Shown here piece after piece: positions 1 through 8,086 of a DNA stretch of 64,000 bases (the stretch's first letter is position 1; each line of letters begins with the position of its first letter). The notes beneath the pieces were generated by a model. The model was given only the letters and a program-made list of their open reading frames with translations. It ran no database searches and was not told the DNA's origin. Both the position numbers and the translations under genes were made by a program. The DNA comes from Paludibacteraceae bacterium (GTDB lineage Bacteria; Bacteroidota; Bacteroidia; Bacteroidales; Paludibacteraceae), in contig JAGCWA010000028.1 of NCBI GenBank assembly GCA_017962085.1, positions 1 to 64,000 on the forward strand. Reading direction: 5' to 3'.

Positions 1-538
1 CATCACCATCCACCACTCCGATGAAATAGCAGTTACGGATGTGACCGCCCCAACACTGTCCACAAATGCCGCCGTCCCTGCCCATGGAGGATTTAATGTA
101 GCAATCCTCGAAACCGACGTTGATAACCTCAGCCCCCGAGCCCAACACGGAGAAGAAGCCGGACATATCCCCGCCTTCCGTGCAATAGACGCCTCGGATG
201 ACGTGCTTCTGCCCGTCGAACACACCCTGATATGCCGGGGCACCACTTATTTTTTGGTACTTGCAGATAGGCCTCCACTCTCTGAAGGTTCCCGCATTCA
301 AATTGCCTTCCTCGTCCAAAACGTTCTCATTGATGGTGATGTCGTTCATCAAAACAGCATGTGCATTAAAGTTCAGATCGATACTTTTGTGCAAACCACT
401 GACTATGTCCGCGAACTCATATAGCTCGTCCGCAGTGCTAATCTGGTAAGGATCTTCCGCCGTACCCGTTCCGTTCATGGCAAGCATCTTGCATCCAATA
501 CCCAGCATCAGACATAAAAGCGTAATAACTCGTCTCAT
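1..538 (-). CDS. Secreted surface protein with GLUG-like repeats, 3' end cut by window edge
   Basis: The reading frame opens at an ATG ending at 538 and runs off the left edge (about 179 codons visible). It starts with a signal peptide (MRRVITLLCLMLGIGCKMLA), followed by the segment NGTGTAEDPYQISTADEL. That segment is typical of Bacteroidota cell-surface proteins in which a leading G-x-G-T-x-x-D-P-Y-x-I unit precedes GLUG repeats forming a beta-helix. The later stretch FDGQKHVIRGVYC and GSGAEVINVGFEDCYI has the same repetitive beta-helix look. These proteins are usually exported and often carry a sorting domain at the C-terminus, which is outside the window. A promoter with both boxes lies just upstream. 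The specific ligand or role cannot be told. Confidence 0.75.
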   Translation of the reverse strand, partial: MRRVITLLCLMLGIGCKMLAMNGTGTAEDPYQISTADELYEFADIVSGLHKSIDLNFNAHAVLMNDITINENVLDEEGNLNAGTFREWRPICKYQKISGAPAYQGVFDGQKHVIRGVYCTEGGDMSGFFSVLGSGAEVINVGFEDCYIKSSMGRDGGICGQCWGGHIRNCYFIGVVDGD

Positions 539-578
539 ATTTCTAATAATTTGTAGTTTATAAACATGGCACATTCGA

Positions 579-608
579 CAAATATAACAACTATTGTAAA
601 AAAAACAA
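579..608 (-). promoter_or_regulatory. Bacteroidota-type promoter for the surface protein
   Basis: On the minus strand TATATTTG (579-586) is preceded by TTG (606-608) with a 19-base spacer, matching the Bacteroidota -33/-7 consensus. It sits about 40 bases before the start codon at 538. Confidence 0.6.
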
Positions 609-734
609 AAAAATTAATGAAATCATCCCTATGGGAGGACATGTGGCAGCAGGTCACATGGTGCGGAAAGGGCGCAAACACACGGCTCTTCCCCTAAAAT
701 CATCAGAACAGAAATAAAAAAATCGTTTCAACGC
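609..734. other. Intergenic spacer, no gene seen
   Basis: Between two divergent promoters. It has an A-rich block and a short interrupted inverted repeat (ATGTG...CACAT near 639-658). I see no coding potential or recognisable RNA. Confidence 0.5.
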
Positions 735-764
735 TTGCAGGTTCAGAAAAATGGCGTATCTTTG
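735..764 (+). promoter_or_regulatory. Promoter of tRNA-Gln
   Basis: TTG at 735-737, a 19-base spacer and TATCTTTG at 757-764 give an excellent match to the Bacteroidota primary sigma consensus. The mature tRNA begins 31 bases after the -7 box. Confidence 0.7.
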
Positions 765-795
765 CACCGCTTTCGAAAAGAAGGCAAATGAGGAT

Positions 796-869
796 TGTCT
801 CATGGTGTAATGGTAGCACTACAGTTTTTGGTACTGTCTGTCGAGGTTCGAATCCTCGTGAGACAACCA
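796..869 (+). tRNA. tRNA-Gln(UUG)
   Basis: A full cloverleaf can be drawn. The 7-bp acceptor stem is TGTCTCA/TGAGACA. The anticodon stem ACAGT/ACTGT encloses the loop TTTTGGT, so the anticodon is TTG (UUG), which reads CAA glutamine codons. The T-arm loop TTCGAAT is canonical. The discriminator A and an encoded CCA end at 869. Confidence 0.95.
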
Positions 870-873
870 ATCC

Positions 874-913
874 AAAAGGAGATTCTGAGTTTTCAGAGTC
901 TCCTTTTTCTTTT
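874..913 (+). terminator. Rho-independent terminator after tRNA-Gln
   Basis: AAAAGGAGA and TCTCCTTTT pair around a second stem TCTG/CAGA with a short loop, followed by TTTTCTTTT. It lies directly behind the tRNA. Confidence 0.75.
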
Positions 914-933
914 GAACGACAATTGGCAAATAA

Positions 934-1060
934 CCAAATAGTAAATGGTAAATAACTAAATAGTAAATCAGCAAACGGTCAAATAGTAAATCGTAAATAG
1001 CTAAATAGTAAATCAGCAAACGGTCAAATAGTAAATCGCAAATAGCTAAATAGTAAATAT
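934..1060. repeat. 45-bp AT-rich tandem repeat (minisatellite) between two tRNA genes
   Basis: The unit at 956-1000 is repeated at 1001-1045 with one difference in 45 bases, followed by a partial third copy. Within the array the 11-mer AAATAGTAAAT occurs six times at 22-23-base spacing, alternating with TCAGCAAACGG and TCGTAAATAGCT type linkers. The array lies between the tRNA-Gln terminator and the tRNA-Gly promoter. Open frames across it are repeat translations, not genes. Function is unknown. Confidence 0.85.
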
Positions 1061-1104
1061 CTCACATGACAAGTGAATTTTCCAAGAAATAAAATCCCCA
1101 CACA

Positions 1105-1135
1105 TTGCCCTATTTCAAAAATATTACTACCTTTG
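1105..1135 (+). promoter_or_regulatory. Promoter of tRNA-Gly
   Basis: TTG at 1105-1107, a 20-base spacer and TACCTTTG at 1128-1135. The tRNA starts 43 bases after the -7 box. Confidence 0.65.
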
Positions 1136-1177
1136 TGTCACCAAAAAACGAGGGGATTGCAATAGGTTCCCGGTTTT

Positions 1178-1250
1178 GCGGTAATAGCTCAGTTGGTAGA
1201 GCACTAGCTTCCCAAGCTGGGGGTCGCGGGTTCGAGTCCCGTTTACCGCT
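1178..1250 (+). tRNA. tRNA-Gly(CCC)
   Basis: The acceptor stem GCGGTAA pairs with TTACCGC. The D-arm contains AGCTCAGTTGGTAGAGC. The anticodon stem CTAGC/GCTGG encloses TTCCCAA, giving anticodon CCC, which reads GGG. The T-arm is GCGGG-TTCGAGT-CCCGT. The discriminator is T and the 3' CCA is not encoded (CGA follows), unlike the tRNA-Gln gene upstream. Confidence 0.93.
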
Positions 1251-1252
1251 CG

Positions 1253-1287
1253 AAGAGGATATATCGGCGATATATCCTCTTTTTTTC
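1253..1287 (+). terminator. Terminator after tRNA-Gly
   Basis: AAGAGGATATATCG and CGATATATCCTCTT form a near-perfect hairpin followed by a run of T, immediately after the tRNA. Confidence 0.85.
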
Positions 1288-1392
1288 TACGTTATCGCAC
1301 CAAATCCAGATCGGACGATGCATGCGATCATAGAAAAAAGGGCTTCCACTCTTAAATTTTGTGAAAAGGGCCATGGTTCCAAATAAATAGGT

Positions 1393-1400
1393 TATCTTCG
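1393..1400 (+). promoter_or_regulatory. Possible -7 box upstream of the FKBP gene
   Basis: TATCTTCG, one mismatch from TAnnTTTG, about 95 bases before the start codon. No good -33 box is seen, so support is modest. Confidence 0.35.
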
Positions 1401-1495
1401 CAAGAAAAATGAGTCGGAGGAAATCCTTTTGTTTAACGTCCCTTCGACCCATGCGGAAGAACTTATAAACAAAACATATACAATTATTTATCTAA

Positions 1496-2209
1496 ATGAA
1501 AAAGAGTATTTTAATGGGTTCTATGATCCTTGCGGGATTGGCCCTGAATTCTTGTCAGAAGGGAGAAGACACAACTTCCTCATCATCCATCAAACTTGAG
1601 AATGAATTGGACTCCGTGAGCTACGTTTTAGGACAGAACATTGGCACCAACTTGGAGGCGGAGATGAAAACTATTCCTGGAGGTGTGAACTTGGACGCAC
1701 TGATCGCAGGCATATCTCAGAAATTAAAGAATGATTCCACCAACCTCATACCGGAAGAGGAAGGAATTCAAGAGATGATGCAAAAACACTTCCAAAAAGC
1801 AGCGGAAGAGGAGAGTGTAAAGAGACAAGCAGAAAACGAGGTATACCTTGCCGAAAACAAGACAAAACCAGGCGTAGTGGAGACTGCAAGCGGTCTGCAA
1901 TACAAAGTGATTACCGAAGGTACGGGCGATAAGCCAAAAGCCGACGACTTAGTAACGGTTCACTATACAGGCAAGTTGATCGACGGAACTGTATTCGACA
2001 GCTCCGTGCAGAAAGGACAACCGGCCCAGTTCTATGTAGGACGAGTCATTCCTGGATGGACAGAGGCATTGCAATTGATGTCAGTAGGTTCCAAGTATGA
2101 GTTGACCATTCCTTCTAAATTGGCATACGGAGAACGCTCTGCAGGTCCAATTCCTGCCAACTCAGTCCTCATCTTCGAAGTTGAGTTGCTCGATATCGCG
2201 AAGAAATAA
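1496..2209 (+). CDS. FKBP-type peptidyl-prolyl cis-trans isomerase lipoprotein
   Basis: A 237-residue protein of the FkpA/Mip type that catalyses cis-trans isomerisation of prolyl bonds in envelope proteins. The first 20 residues form a lipoprotein signal with lipobox LNSC (Cys20 is the expected lipidated residue), so it is exported and membrane anchored. Residues about 35-120 match the helical FKBP N-terminal dimerisation domain (SYVLGQNIGTNLEAE). Residues about 145-235 are the FKBP fold, with VTVHYTGKLIDGTVFDSS, the VIPGWTEAL segment lining the active site and the FEVELLDI final strand. The gene is monocistronic: it is flanked by a tRNA terminator and a large inverted repeat. The ATG at 1496 is the only start compatible with the signal peptide. 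Confidence 0.93.
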   Translation: MKKSILMGSMILAGLALNSCQKGEDTTSSSSIKLENELDSVSYVLGQNIGTNLEAEMKTIPGGVNLDALIAGISQKLKNDSTNLIPEEEGIQEMMQKHFQKAAEEESVKRQAENEVYLAENKTKPGVVETASGLQYKVITEGTGDKPKADDLVTVHYTGKLIDGTVFDSSVQKGQPAQFYVGRVIPGWTEALQLMSVGSKYELTIPSKLAYGERSAGPIPANSVLIFEVELLDIAKK

Positions 2210-2566
2210 AAAAGCAAGTGACCTATGACAGATAGGCTCCGCATCCGTGTTTTTAAGCTTGATTAAAGACATAACGGACAGGGGAAAAGAGACGTGGCAT
2301 GCGAAACAACCAAGAGACGCATGCCACGTCTTCGTTATTGAAGCGGCACCCGAAACAATAAATTGCTCATCCGTGGTAACCCGCTACAGCCATACCCAAT
2401 AGAGCTAAAAGGGCTCCGGACTCCACCAACCACAGGGCATTACTCGAAGGAGTCATTACGAAGGCATTCACTATTTACAATTAGTGCAGACAGATCACTC
2501 TCATCGAACTCCTTGAACTCCACAAAAAACATAATAGGCTTATTCCCTCTTTCAAAATTCTAATCC
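2210..2566. other. Intergenic region between FKBP gene and metH
   Basis: About 360 bases. It holds a perfect 14-bp inverted repeat (2290-2303/2318-2331) and, near the end, the metH promoter. Short frames across it have no recognisable protein. I looked for a cobalamin riboswitch before metH and did not find a convincing B12 box. Confidence 0.5.
2290..2331. repeat. Perfect 14-bp inverted repeat with 14-base loop
   Basis: AGACGTGGCATGCG (2290-2303) is exactly complementary to CGCATGCCACGTCT (2318-2331). No T-run follows on the plus strand and no gene on the minus strand ends here. It may act as a factor-independent 3' end or mRNA-stabilising hairpin for the FKBP transcript. Confidence 0.7.
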
Positions 2567-2574
2567 TATCTTTG
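2567..2574 (+). promoter_or_regulatory. metH promoter -7 box
   Basis: TATCTTTG 20 bases before the metH start. This leaves a leader of only about 10-15 bases, too short for a riboswitch. The -33 box is weak. Confidence 0.5.
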
Positions 2575-2593
2575 CAAAAAATTCAACGGCAAC

Positions 2594-5359
2594 ATGAAGT
2601 TCGACTTAAAAAAAGAATTAAGCTCCCGCATACTCGTCCTCGACGGAGGTATGGGAACCATGATACAACAATACGGACTAACGGAAGAGGATTACCGCGG
2701 TAACTTCGTGCCAAACAGCGAAGTACAACAAAAGGGGAACAATGATCTACTCTGCATCACCCGAAGCGACGTCATCTCCGACATCCACACCAAATACCTG
2801 GAGGCGGGCGCGGACATCATCGAGACCTGCTCGTTCAACTCCCAACGGATTTCGATGGCCGACTATAAAATGGAGGACCATATCCATGAGCTCAACTTCG
2901 CCGCCGCCCAATTGGCTCGTAAGGCCGCTGATATCTATACGGACAAAGACCCAAGCAAGCCAAGATTCGTGGCCGGGTCCGTCGGTCCCACCAACAAGAC
3001 TTGCTCCATATCGCCTGACGTCAACAATCCCGCCTTCCGCAACGTCTCCTTCCAAGAGATGAAAGAGGCTTACATCGAACAGATGGACGCCCTCATCGAA
3101 GGGGGTGTCGACGCCTTGCTCATAGAGACCATATTCGACACGCTCAACGCGAAAGCGGCCATCTCGGCGGCCAACGAATGCATCGCCCGCAGCGGACGGA
3201 CCGTCTACATCATGCTCTCCGCAACAGTGGCCGACATCAGCGGCAGAACGCTCTCCGGGCAGACCATGCAGGCCTTCATGAACTCCGTCATGCACGCCAA
3301 CCCACTGTCCATCGGACTGAACTGCTCCTTCGGCGCCAGAGACCTGAAGAAATACCTGAAGGAGATCAGCGACGTCGCCACCTGCTACGTCAGCGCCTAC
3401 CCGAACGCAGGACTTCCGAACCAGTTCGGAGAGTACGACGAGACGCCTGAAATGATGGCGGAACAGGTGGTCGAGTATGTGGAGGAGGGGTTGGTCAACA
3501 TCTTAGGCGGCTGTTGCGGAACGACACCCGCACACATCGCCAAATACCAGGAGTTCGTCAACGGGGCGAAGCCTCGTGTTCCGAAAGTGGCCAACCATCA
3601 TCTGAGACTATCGGGCCTAGAACCATTGGAGATCAAATCCATCAACGCAAGCCTCAACGAACCCCAGGAACGCTCCCTCTACGTGAACATCGGTGAGCGG
3701 TGTAACGTCGCGGGGTCCCGCAAGTTCCTTCGCCTCATCAACGAAAAGAATTACGACGAAGCCCTCTCCATCGCGCGCAAGCAGGTGGAAGACGGTGCAC
3801 AAGTAGTGGACGTCAACATGGACGACGCCATGCTGGACGCGAAGAAGGAGATGGTCACCTTCCTGAACCTGATCGCTTCAGACCCAGACGTGGCGAAGGT
3901 GCCAATCATGATCGACTCCTCCAAGTGGGAGGTCATCGAGGCGGGGTTGCAATGTGTGCAAGGCAAGAGCATCGTCAACTCCATATCCCTCAAGGAAGGG
4001 GAAGAGAAGTTCCTGGCGAAGGCGAAAAAGATCCAGCAATACGGCGCGGCGACCGTCGTGATGGCTTTCGACGAGCAAGGACAGGCCGCCACCTACGAGC
4101 GGCGTATCGAGATATGCAAACGGGCGTACGACCTGCTGACGAATATCGGCTTCCCTCCGGAAGACATCATCTTCGACCCCAACGTGCTGTCAGTGGCCAC
4201 AGGTATCGAGGAGCACAACAACTACGGTGTCGATTTCATCAATGCGACAGAATGGATTCGCCAGAACCTGCCATACGCCAAGATCAGCGGTGGTGTCAGC
4301 AACCTCTCCTTCTCATTCAGGGGAAACAACCCCATACGTGAGGCCATGCACTCCGTATTCCTCTACCATGCCATCAAAAAGGGAATGGACATGGGCATCG
4401 TGAATGCGGGAATGCTGCAAGTCTACGAGGAGATACCCGCCGACCTGCTCGAGCTGGTGGAGGATGTGGTCTTGAACCGCCGCAAAGACGCCACCGAGCG
4501 ATTGATCGAGAAGGCGGATGAAATCAAGAATTCCCAAAGCGCCGAAGCCGCGCAGAACCAAATAGAATGGAGGACCTACCCTCTTGAGAAAAGGATCTCC
4601 TATAGCCTCGTAAAGGGCATCGGAGACTATCTCGAAGAGGATATGGGCGAAGCCTTAAAGACCTACTCCTCCGCCGTCGAAATCATCGAAAAACCTCTGA
4701 TGGAGGGCATGAACGAGGTGGGCGAGCTATTCGGTGCGGGTAAGATGTTCCTGCCGCAGGTGGTCAAGACCGCCCGGACGATGAAGAAGGCGGTATCGAT
4801 CCTGCAACCGTACATAGAGGAGCAGAACAAAGGGACAGGCAAGAAATCCGGGAAGGTGCTGATCGCTACCGTCAAGGGAGACGTGCACGACATCGGCAAG
4901 AACATCGTCTCCGTCATTTTAGCCTGCAACAACTACGAGGTGATAGACCTTGGAGTGATGGTGCCTACCGAGCAGATCATCGAGACAGCCATCAAGGAGC
5001 AGGTGGACGTGGTCTGCCTCAGCGGACTCATCACGCCATCACTCGAGGAGATGTGCCACGTGGCGGAGGCGATGGAGAAGGCGCACCTGAAGATACCATT
5101 GCTTGTCGGAGGAGCCACCACATCGGACATACACACCGCCGTGAAGATCGCCCCAAGCTACAGCGGAACGGTCATGCACATGCGCGACGCCTCACAAAAC
5201 ACCTATGCCATCTCAATGCTTCTGAACAAGAAGACACAAAAGGAGTACGAGGCACAAAACAGAGCGGCGCAAGCGGAGTGCAGAGCCATGCACCAACAGA
5301 AAGAGGAAAAACTGGTCGACTTGGAAGAGGCTAAGAAGAAGAAGTTAAATTTGTTCTAA
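2594..5359 (+). CDS. metH: Cobalamin-dependent methionine synthase lacking the C-terminal reactivation domain
   Basis: Transfers the methyl group of 5-methyltetrahydrofolate to homocysteine through methylcobalamin. The 921 residues read in order as: homocysteine-binding barrel (residues 1 to about 330) with zinc ligands Cys244 (LNCSFGA) and Cys307/Cys308 (GGCCGTT); pterin-binding barrel (about 355-620; [16 protein letters not shown] start, [19 protein letters not shown] core); helical cap (about 645-740); and Rossmann B12-binding domain with the DxHxxG signature Asp763-x-His765-x-x-Gly768. The protein then ends in a Lys/Glu-rich tail. The E. coli enzyme has about 1227 residues because it adds an AdoMet-dependent reactivation domain of about 330 residues; here that part is absent, with no frameshift remnant downstream. 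Reductive reactivation would need a separate protein. Monocistronic. Confidence 0.96.
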   Translation: MKFDLKKELSSRILVLDGGMGTMIQQYGLTEEDYRGNFVPNSEVQQKGNNDLLCITRSDVISDIHTKYLEAGADIIETCSFNSQRISMADYKMEDHIHELNFAAAQLARKAADIYTDKDPSKPRFVAGSVGPTNKTCSISPDVNNPAFRNVSFQEMKEAYIEQMDALIEGGVDALLIETIFDTLNAKAAISAANECIARSGRTVYIMLSATVADISGRTLSGQTMQAFMNSVMHANPLSIGLNCSFGARDLKKYLKEISDVATCYVSAYPNAGLPNQFGEYDETPEMMAEQVVEYVEEGLVNILGGCCGTTPAHIAKYQEFVNGAKPRVPKVANHHLRLSGLEPLEIKSINASLNEPQERSLYVNIGERCNVAGSRKFLRLINEKNYDEALSIARKQVEDGAQVVDVNMDDAMLDAKKEMVTFLNLIASDPDVAKVPIMIDSSKWEVIEAGLQCVQGKSIVNSISLKEGEEKFLAKAKKIQQYGAATVVMAFDEQGQAATYERRIEICKRAYDLLTNIGFPPEDIIFDPNVLSVATGIEEHNNYGVDFINATEWIRQNLPYAKISGGVSNLSFSFRGNNPIREAMHSVFLYHAIKKGMDMGIVNAGMLQVYEEIPADLLELVEDVVLNRRKDATERLIEKADEIKNSQSAEAAQNQIEWRTYPLEKRISYSLVKGIGDYLEEDMGEALKTYSSAVEIIEKPLMEGMNEVGELFGAGKMFLPQVVKTARTMKKAVSILQPYIEEQNKGTGKKSGKVLIATVKGDVHDIGKNIVSVILACNNYEVIDLGVMVPTEQIIETAIKEQVDVVCLSGLITPSLEEMCHVAEAMEKAHLKIPLLVGGATTSDIHTAVKIAPSYSGTVMHMRDASQNTYAISMLLNKKTQKEYEAQNRAAQAECRAMHQQKEEKLVDLEEAKKKKLNLF

Positions 5360-5376
5360 GAAGAATAGTTTTTTTC

Positions 5377-5384
5377 TATCTTTG
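5377..5384 (+). promoter_or_regulatory. -7 box for the 205-residue secreted protein
   Basis: TATCTTTG, 50 bases before the start at 5434, inside the short gap after metH. A T-run precedes it. Confidence 0.5.
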
Positions 5385-5433
5385 CAATTGAGACAAAACA
5401 TTATAGAGTAGTTCAATTAGAAACCATATAATT

Positions 5434-6051
5434 ATGATGAAAAAGATTAGTTTGTTTATAGTTGGATTAATTTTAGCTATTCCTTCATATTCAGAGATCA
5501 ACTACAAAGTAAATAAATATGGGGTGATGAGCGTCTATTTTGTCTATTCAGACAGTCTACCAACAATAGAGATGTTTAGCAAAGACTGTGAGGATGCCAT
5601 AAACACGGCCCTTTCTAACAAAAAAGTAAGTCAGGTTCATTTTAGAAGCCCTGAAAATAATATGATATTTTGGGTAAGTTCCAACAGATTCAAATATTGG
5701 AGACAAGACTTCGAAAATGTCATAAAGGAATTCCCCAAATATGATGTATATGACACCACAAAAGCTAATGTAGACAGTGTTTTAGTAACCAAAGAAATAC
5801 CAGCAAAGTATCATGAGGACACCTATGAAAACGGAGTTCTCACAAGCACTTTCACTACAGATTGGGACGGTGGACAAATTGCACCCAAAACAAGTCAATA
5901 CAGAAGTGAAGGCTATCATATAGAGAAAAAAACATACGTAGTACCACGGCATATTGAGAAATATTGGAGAGTAACAACTAAAAAAAGAGATGTGATAAAA
6001 AAAGGCGAAGAGATAAAACTACAGGAAATATATAAGCGTATTACAAAATAG
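5434..6051 (+). CDS. Secreted protein of unknown function
   Basis: A 205-residue protein with an N-terminal signal peptide (MMKKISLFIVGLILAIPSYS, with cleavage expected after SYS). I do not recognise the family. The mature part is mixed alpha/beta. An early segment contains SKDCEDAINTALSN, followed by paired basic and aromatic strands. The last third is rich in Lys, Arg and Tyr, with an RHIEKYWRVTTKKRD block, so the C-terminus is strongly basic. The DNA is clearly more AT-rich than metH upstream, which hints at a different origin or weak selection on codon use. It has its own promoter box. The second codon is also ATG, so the start is uncertain by one codon. Confidence 0.75.
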   Translation: MMKKISLFIVGLILAIPSYSEINYKVNKYGVMSVYFVYSDSLPTIEMFSKDCEDAINTALSNKKVSQVHFRSPENNMIFWVSSNRFKYWRQDFENVIKEFPKYDVYDTTKANVDSVLVTKEIPAKYHEDTYENGVLTSTFTTDWDGGQIAPKTSQYRSEGYHIEKKTYVVPRHIEKYWRVTTKKRDVIKKGEEIKLQEIYKRITK

Positions 6052-6257
6052 TCCCCAAGAAACCTCTTTACTTAAAGCAATATAAAAGAGCGTTTTTTAC
6101 TTCTTCAGAAAACATTATATTGATTTAAAAGGACGTGCGAGACGTAGAGAATTTCGGATGTTTCACATATGTTTTTTGTCGGTTGCATACTCGTACTCGT
6201 ATGCATTCTCACTTCTAGAATCTCCTTCATAAATTCCCGTAAAATCAGGAGGTTCTC

Positions 6258-6884
6258 CTACTTGAATATCCACAACAAAATCTTTTTATTGGTGGACGCT
6301 TTTATCTTGGAATCAATATAATTCATTATTTCATCACACACCACCGGGCATCCCGCACTTGCAGTGGTTGGCCAGTCACATTCCGCATATTCGTAGGAGT
6401 GGAGCACCACCAACCGTTTGAACGCATTGTTGTTGGTCTTTTCCAGTCCATGCAATTTATAATGGAAATGTACGCCCCAGTTACTATAAGAGCGGATTCC
6501 TATCCGATACTTCCCTTCCGAGGAGCAATAACTGTTTGGCACATTGCTAAACACCACATGATCAATCGTGTTGCCTGGACCAAAGCCATGGCTCACCAAT
6601 GCCGTCTTTATAATCTTGCCCGCTTTCAAATCGTATATGAACATTCTTTTGGTGTATAGATCATGGGAAAAATCGATCAGAATGCACCAATCGGAGTTCA
6701 TACCATTCGCCTTAACGAACGCCTGCGCCTCTTTGCCCTTTCGATGGATCTTCGACACATCCGCAACCTCCTTCACATGCCTTGGCTCTTCAGCCAATGC
6801 TTCATCTGTCCCTTCCGCATTGAGCGACATGGAGAATGAGGTAAACAGAATCAATAGAGATATAATTTTTGTCATCGGATTCAT
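6258..6884 (-). CDS. Murein L,D-transpeptidase catalytic-domain family protein (YkuD_2 type)
   Basis: A 208-residue exported protein with signal peptide (MNPMTKIISLLILFTSFSMSLNA). The middle and C-terminal part follows the YkuD_2 family that is common in Bacteroidota. It has a strand with CILIDFSHDLYTKRMFIYDL, then SHGFGPG, the FSNVPNSYCSSEGKYRIG block, a conserved His in VVLHSYEYA and the catalytic motif SAGCPVV, with Cys179 as predicted nucleophile. Relatives cross-link peptidoglycan stems (3-3 bonds) or attach proteins to murein, acting in the periplasm. All visible catalytic residues are intact. An alternative start exists at 6875 (MTKII). No operon partner. A small AGGAG/CTCCT hairpin sits at the stop codon. 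Confidence 0.85.
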   Translation of the reverse strand: MNPMTKIISLLILFTSFSMSLNAEGTDEALAEEPRHVKEVADVSKIHRKGKEAQAFVKANGMNSDWCILIDFSHDLYTKRMFIYDLKAGKIIKTALVSHGFGPGNTIDHVVFSNVPNSYCSSEGKYRIGIRSYSNWGVHFHYKLHGLEKTNNNAFKRLVVLHSYEYAECDWPTTASAGCPVVCDEIMNYIDSKIKASTNKKILLWIFK

Positions 6885-7289
6885 ACAACAATTTTTTGGG
6901 TACCAGAGAATAAGAATATGAGTAAGTCTATCACCACAGGGACTCTACACTAGAGAGTCCTTCCCCTTAAGCCATCAACGCAAAAAAAGAATTTTTATTA
7001 TCCGATTACGATTGTCATTCGGCTTAAGTTTGTCTATTTATCACCAAGATAATACTTGTCAGTTAATTTTCAAAAATTTATTCGAGGATTACATCCTGCT
7101 TGGAATCCACCTCCTCGGGCAATGGCAAACTTACCGAAAAAAATAAATTTATTCCAAAGAATTTTCACACCCTAAAAATCACCCGGACGCCCGCCAAAAC
7201 AAAGCGGAGACAACCCGTGCGCACCCGTTCCTCTCCCCACGGAGACAGATGCGTCGGGTAAAATTACACACCCATATTCCATCATTCTA
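6885..7289. other. AT-rich intergenic region, no gene seen
   Basis: About 400 bases between divergent genes. It contains GGACTCT/AGAGTCC (6940-6946/6954-6960) and a longer-range pair CTTAAGCC (6965-6972)/GGCTTAAG (7021-7028). There is no coding frame of note and no recognised RNA family. Confidence 0.5.
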
Positions 7290-7352
7290 TTGGATAATAC
7301 AAATTATTATTATAAATTTACAAAGTGTTAATTATTAATCATCAAAAGGAGA
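7290..7352 (+). promoter_or_regulatory. Promoter and strong ribosome-binding site for the acidic protein
   Basis: TTG at 7290-7292 with a 20-base spacer to TAAATTTA (7313-7320, one mismatch in the -7 box). AAAAGGAGA at 7344-7352 then lies just before the ATG at 7356. A near-consensus Shine-Dalgarno is exceptional in this window. Confidence 0.55.
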
Positions 7353-7355
7353 TTT

Positions 7356-8000
7356 ATGATAGACATTAGAATCATCGATGGGGAATTCGAAATCGGCGGA
7401 GATTTCGATCTTGGATATATGGGAGTATATGATGATGATATGATATCCATAGAAAACACTCCCGGGGAAGTGAGAGAATGGGCCATTGTGGCGGACAGCA
7501 ACAAGGCGGACAGCACAGACGAGGAATTGGCCAAGTTCCTGACGAAATACTTCAACGACTTCGAAAAAAAAGTAAAGAAGAACCGCAAACAGGTAAACAA
7601 CAACTTCCTCCGCAACATATATCTGGACATGAACAACTCCGGAACAGAGTTCTGGAACATAGAAAAAATATTCGACCCGAGCGCAATGCCGAAGGGAGAG
7701 AAATTGGACGACTCGCTTTATGACCTACACGAAGAGGAGTTAGGGAAGGCGGCAGACGAATACGAGGGCTCACCCAACGACGGTTCCATCGAGAAAGTGG
7801 ACTTCGAAGCCCTGCTGAAGGAGTATTTCCCCATGTTCAGGTGGGATGCGCTCATCGAGGAGGTCGTTCCCGAAACATTACAGTTAGGTGACGGCGTGAT
7901 CTCCTTCCAGTGTTCCGACGACTACAACAACACATTCCTATGCGGCGCATACGATGAGCTGGACGAGGACCTGATATTCAGCGACTGGCACAACTTCTAA
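7356..8000 (+). CDS. Acidic cytoplasmic protein of unknown function
   Basis: A 214-residue protein with no signal peptide or membrane segment. It is highly acidic (runs such as YDDDM, DELDEDL and EEELGK), and the family is not recognised. It opens with a beta-rich stretch (MIDIRIIDGEFEIGGDFDLG). A lysine-rich helix (NDFEKKVKKNRKQ) follows, and then acidic helical segments. It ends in a compact region with CSDDYNNTFLCGAYDE, reminiscent of small immunity-type or adaptor proteins, but this is only an impression. The start is fixed by an unusually strong Shine-Dalgarno. It is monocistronic, closed by a clear terminator, and its neighbours are functionally unrelated. Confidence 0.8.
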   Translation: MIDIRIIDGEFEIGGDFDLGYMGVYDDDMISIENTPGEVREWAIVADSNKADSTDEELAKFLTKYFNDFEKKVKKNRKQVNNNFLRNIYLDMNNSGTEFWNIEKIFDPSAMPKGEKLDDSLYDLHEEELGKAADEYEGSPNDGSIEKVDFEALLKEYFPMFRWDALIEEVVPETLQLGDGVISFQCSDDYNNTFLCGAYDELDEDLIFSDWHNF

Positions 8001-8031
8001 ATTTGACCGATATAAAAACTACTTTATAAAC

Positions 8032-8070
8032 AAAGGGTCGAAAGGCTTATGCCAATCGACCCTTTTCCTT
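8032..8070 (+). terminator. Terminator of the acidic-protein gene
   Basis: AAAGGGTCGA (8032-8041) pairs with TCGACCCTTT (8056-8065), followed by a T-rich tract. It lies between convergent genes and could serve both. Confidence 0.8.
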
Positions 8071-8086
8071 TTTATCCTCGCTAATC

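Noticed and set aside
819..1019. Minus-strand frame rich in Leu, Ile and Tyr
   Set aside because: It is the translation of the 45-bp minisatellite and crosses the tRNA-Gln and its terminator; not a gene.
921..1060. CRISPR array
   Set aside because: Repeats are AT-rich, contiguous and without unique spacers, and no cas genes are present.
2363..2566. Possible cobalamin riboswitch or small ORF before metH
   Set aside because: No convincing B12 box or conserved core seen, and the best promoter lies only 20 bases before metH, leaving no room for a riboswitch in the transcript.
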